From contig NZ_CP007035.1 of assembly GCF_000243115.2 (NCBI RefSeq), positions 3,348,001 to 3,412,000 on the forward strand: a stretch of DNA of 64,000 bases, written 5' to 3'. The notes under the pieces are model-generated. The model searched no databases and was not told the DNA's origin. It saw nothing but the letters and a program-made list of their open reading frames with translations. The position numbers and the translations under genes were made by a program. Each line of letters starts with the position of its first letter. Positions within the stretch are counted from its first letter, which is position 1. The stretch is from Niabella soli DSM 19437 (GTDB lineage Bacteria > Bacteroidota > Bacteroidia > Chitinophagales > Chitinophagaceae). Positions 62,536 to 64,000 of this stretch are shown here, piece by piece.

Positions 62536-64000
62536 ATGAAACAGATCAGCGGCGCTCCAATTTCGGATTTTATTATTCAAAACAGGAAAGGAATTTTTAA
62601 AGCATTACTTCGCGCTTTCATGTTTTTGCGGGAAAGAAAAATCAAATCGGCGCACTACCAACCAATCAGCTTGCGTGGATTACCATTTCTGATGACTTTA
62701 CTTTTCTCGGTCACCATTAGTACTGTTCTTTTCGGTCAGGAGGGCATAGTAAGCCAGCCCGGTCATTCCCTGGAGCTTTCCAGGACTTCCGTTAGCAAAG
62801 CCCGGAACATCATTTTTATCTTAACGGATGACCATCGCTTTGACGCCATAGGCTTTCTCAAAGCCCAATCGTTTATTAAAACGCCAAATCTGGACCGGCT
62901 TGCAAAGGAAGGCGCTTATCTTCCCAATGCGTTTGTCACCACATCCCTGTGTTCGCCATCACGGGCTTCCATCCTTACCGGCCTGTATGCACATAAACAC
63001 AAAGTGATCGACAACCAGAACCCTGTTCCCGGGAACCTGGTCTTCTTTCCCCAGTATTTGCAAAAAACAGGCTACCAAACGGCATTAATTGGTAAGTGGC
63101 ACATGGGCGGCGCGCACGATGAGCCTCAAAGAGGCTTTGATTATTGGGTTTCATTTAAGGGCCAGGGCTCCTATCTTCCTGAGAAGAATGGACTGAATGT
63201 AAATGGAAAACACGTACCGCAGAAGGGTTATATCACTGATGAATTAACCGATTATGCGCTGGATTTTTTGAACCACAGGGATAAGAACAAGCCCTTTATG
63301 CTCTATCTCTCACATAAAGCAGTGCATGACAATTTTGTTCCCGCGGAGCGCGATAAGGGGATGTTTAAAAACGATCACTTTAATCCGCCGCTTACTATGC
63401 AAACCGGCAAGCTCGAAGGGGCGCCAATGTGGCTGCAAAACCAGCGTAATTCCTGGCATGGGGTTGATTTCCCTTATCACAGTAATCTTGATATTGAAGC
63501 CTATTATAAACGTTATGCCGAAACACTTTACGGGGTGGACGAATCGCTGGGGCGCATTCTTGATTATTTAAAACAGAAAGGGCTGCTGGAATCAACGCTG
63601 ATCATTTACATGGGCGATAATGGCTTTCAATTCGGAGAGCATGGCCTTATAGACAAACGAACGGCTTATGAGGCTTCCATGCGGGTGCCCATGGTCGCTT
63701 ATTGCCCAGGGATCATCAGGCCCGGAACAGTGGTTAAGGAAGTAGTGGCGAATATTGATATAGCGCCTACGCTTCTCAATGTGGCAGGGTTAAAAGCCCC
63801 GGATTATATGGACGGAAAAAGCTTCCTGCCTTTTCTTGAAGGAAAGAAGCAACCCTGGCGTGACGGGCTCCTGTATGAATATTACTGGGAGCGTAATTTT
63901 CCGCAAACGCCATCCATGTTTGCCTTGCGCGGAAGCCGCTACAAATACATTCACTACTACGGAGTTTGGGATACCGACGAGCTTTATGATTTGCAGCGTG
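62536..64000 (+). CDS. Sulfatase, formylglycine-dependent (3' end outside window)
   Basis: A type I sulfatase that removes sulfate esters, here probably from the glycan of the locus. About 488 codons are visible. Metal-binding LTDDHRFDAIGF (residues about 96-107), the formylglycine motif LCSPSRASILTG with Cys at about 139, KWHMGG, and DNGFQFGEHG are all intact; the Cys is converted by a separate enzyme not seen here. The start is uncertain: ATGs at 62536, 62620 and 62692 are in frame, and the hydrophobic segment (LLFSVTISTVLFGQ) begins only near residue 55, so a later start would give a more normal signal peptide. It follows GH78 by 31 bp. Confidence 0.92.
   Translation, partial: MKQISGAPISDFIIQNRKGIFKALLRAFMFLRERKIKSAHYQPISLRGLPFLMTLLFSVTISTVLFGQEGIVSQPGHSLELSRTSVSKARNIIFILTDDHRFDAIGFLKAQSFIKTPNLDRLAKEGAYLPNAFVTTSLCSPSRASILTGLYAHKHKVIDNQNPVPGNLVFFPQYLQKTGYQTALIGKWHMGGAHDEPQRGFDYWVSFKGQGSYLPEKNGLNVNGKHVPQKGYITDELTDYALDFLNHRDKNKPFMLYLSHKAVHDNFVPAERDKGMFKNDHFNPPLTMQTGKLEGAPMWLQNQRNSWHGVDFPYHSNLDIEAYYKRYAETLYGVDESLGRILDYLKQKGLLESTLIIYMGDNGFQFGEHGLIDKRTAYEASMRVPMVAYCPGIIRPGTVVKEVVANIDIAPTLLNVAGLKAPDYMDGKSFLPFLEGKKQPWRDGLLYEYYWERNFPQTPSMFALRGSRYKYIHYYGVWDTDELYDLQR

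Overview
The window looks like a chromosomal segment of a member of the Bacteroidota, most plausibly family Chitinophagaceae. This rests on two SusC/SusD pairs, many exported carbohydrate-active enzymes, a Rho factor with a large disordered insert, a RecQ with a long C-terminal tail, and -7 promoter elements of the Bacteroides type (TAnnTTTG). Nothing seen suggests a plasmid or phage. The family assignment is inference.

Layout. 1-4.7 kb: a minus-strand SusC/SusD pair that runs off the left edge. 4.9-7.5 kb: glycerol-3-phosphate dehydrogenase diverging from a DeoR/GlpR-type repressor, with a 14-bp palindrome between them. 7.5-10.7 kb: a GH92 alpha-mannosidase-like gene and an exported partner. 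10.9-17.8 kb: housekeeping and accessory genes (GH3-type acyl-adenylating enzyme, MmcQ/YjbR, Bcr/CflA transporter, RidA, DEDD exonuclease, ManC, KdsD). 18-20.4 kb: recQ and tRNA-Phe. 20.4-22.1 kb: a GH105 gene whose 3' end has been duplicated and has decayed. 22.2-30.1 kb: mnmG, three parS palindromes, ybeY, feoA-nadD, chrA, fabG, nadA. 30.07-30.64 kb: an AT-rich gap with DnaA-box-like sites, a candidate oriC. 30.6-38.2 kb: YtxH-like gene, NrtR-like Nudix protein, rho, capA-like gene, asnS, a GHL10 glycosidase, marR. 38.4-44 kb: aldo/keto reductase, tRNA-Asn, then an integration scar with a truncated integrase and a truncated SWIM gene, rtcB behind a GC-rich structured leader, and a YhcG nuclease remnant. 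44-46.1 kb: a dehydrogenase-like protein and an M19 dipeptidase. 46.3-64 kb: one plus-strand polysaccharide utilization locus (GH3, two unclassified glycosidase-like proteins, SusC, SusD, a small InlB-repeat lipoprotein, a GH42-like protein, GH78 rhamnosidase, sulfatase), cut by the right edge.

How it fits together. Left of about 30 kb 18 of 23 protein genes are on the minus strand; right of it 16 of 23 are on the plus strand. With mnmG, a cluster of parS sites and DnaA-like boxes, this suggests the replication origin lies inside the window. The right-hand locus would bind a glycan at the surface (SusC/D), remove sulfate, cleave alpha-L-rhamnose and process the rest with GH3 and the unclassified enzymes, so a rhamnose-containing, possibly sulfated polysaccharide is the likely target. 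No CRISPR array, rRNA gene or intact insertion sequence was seen.
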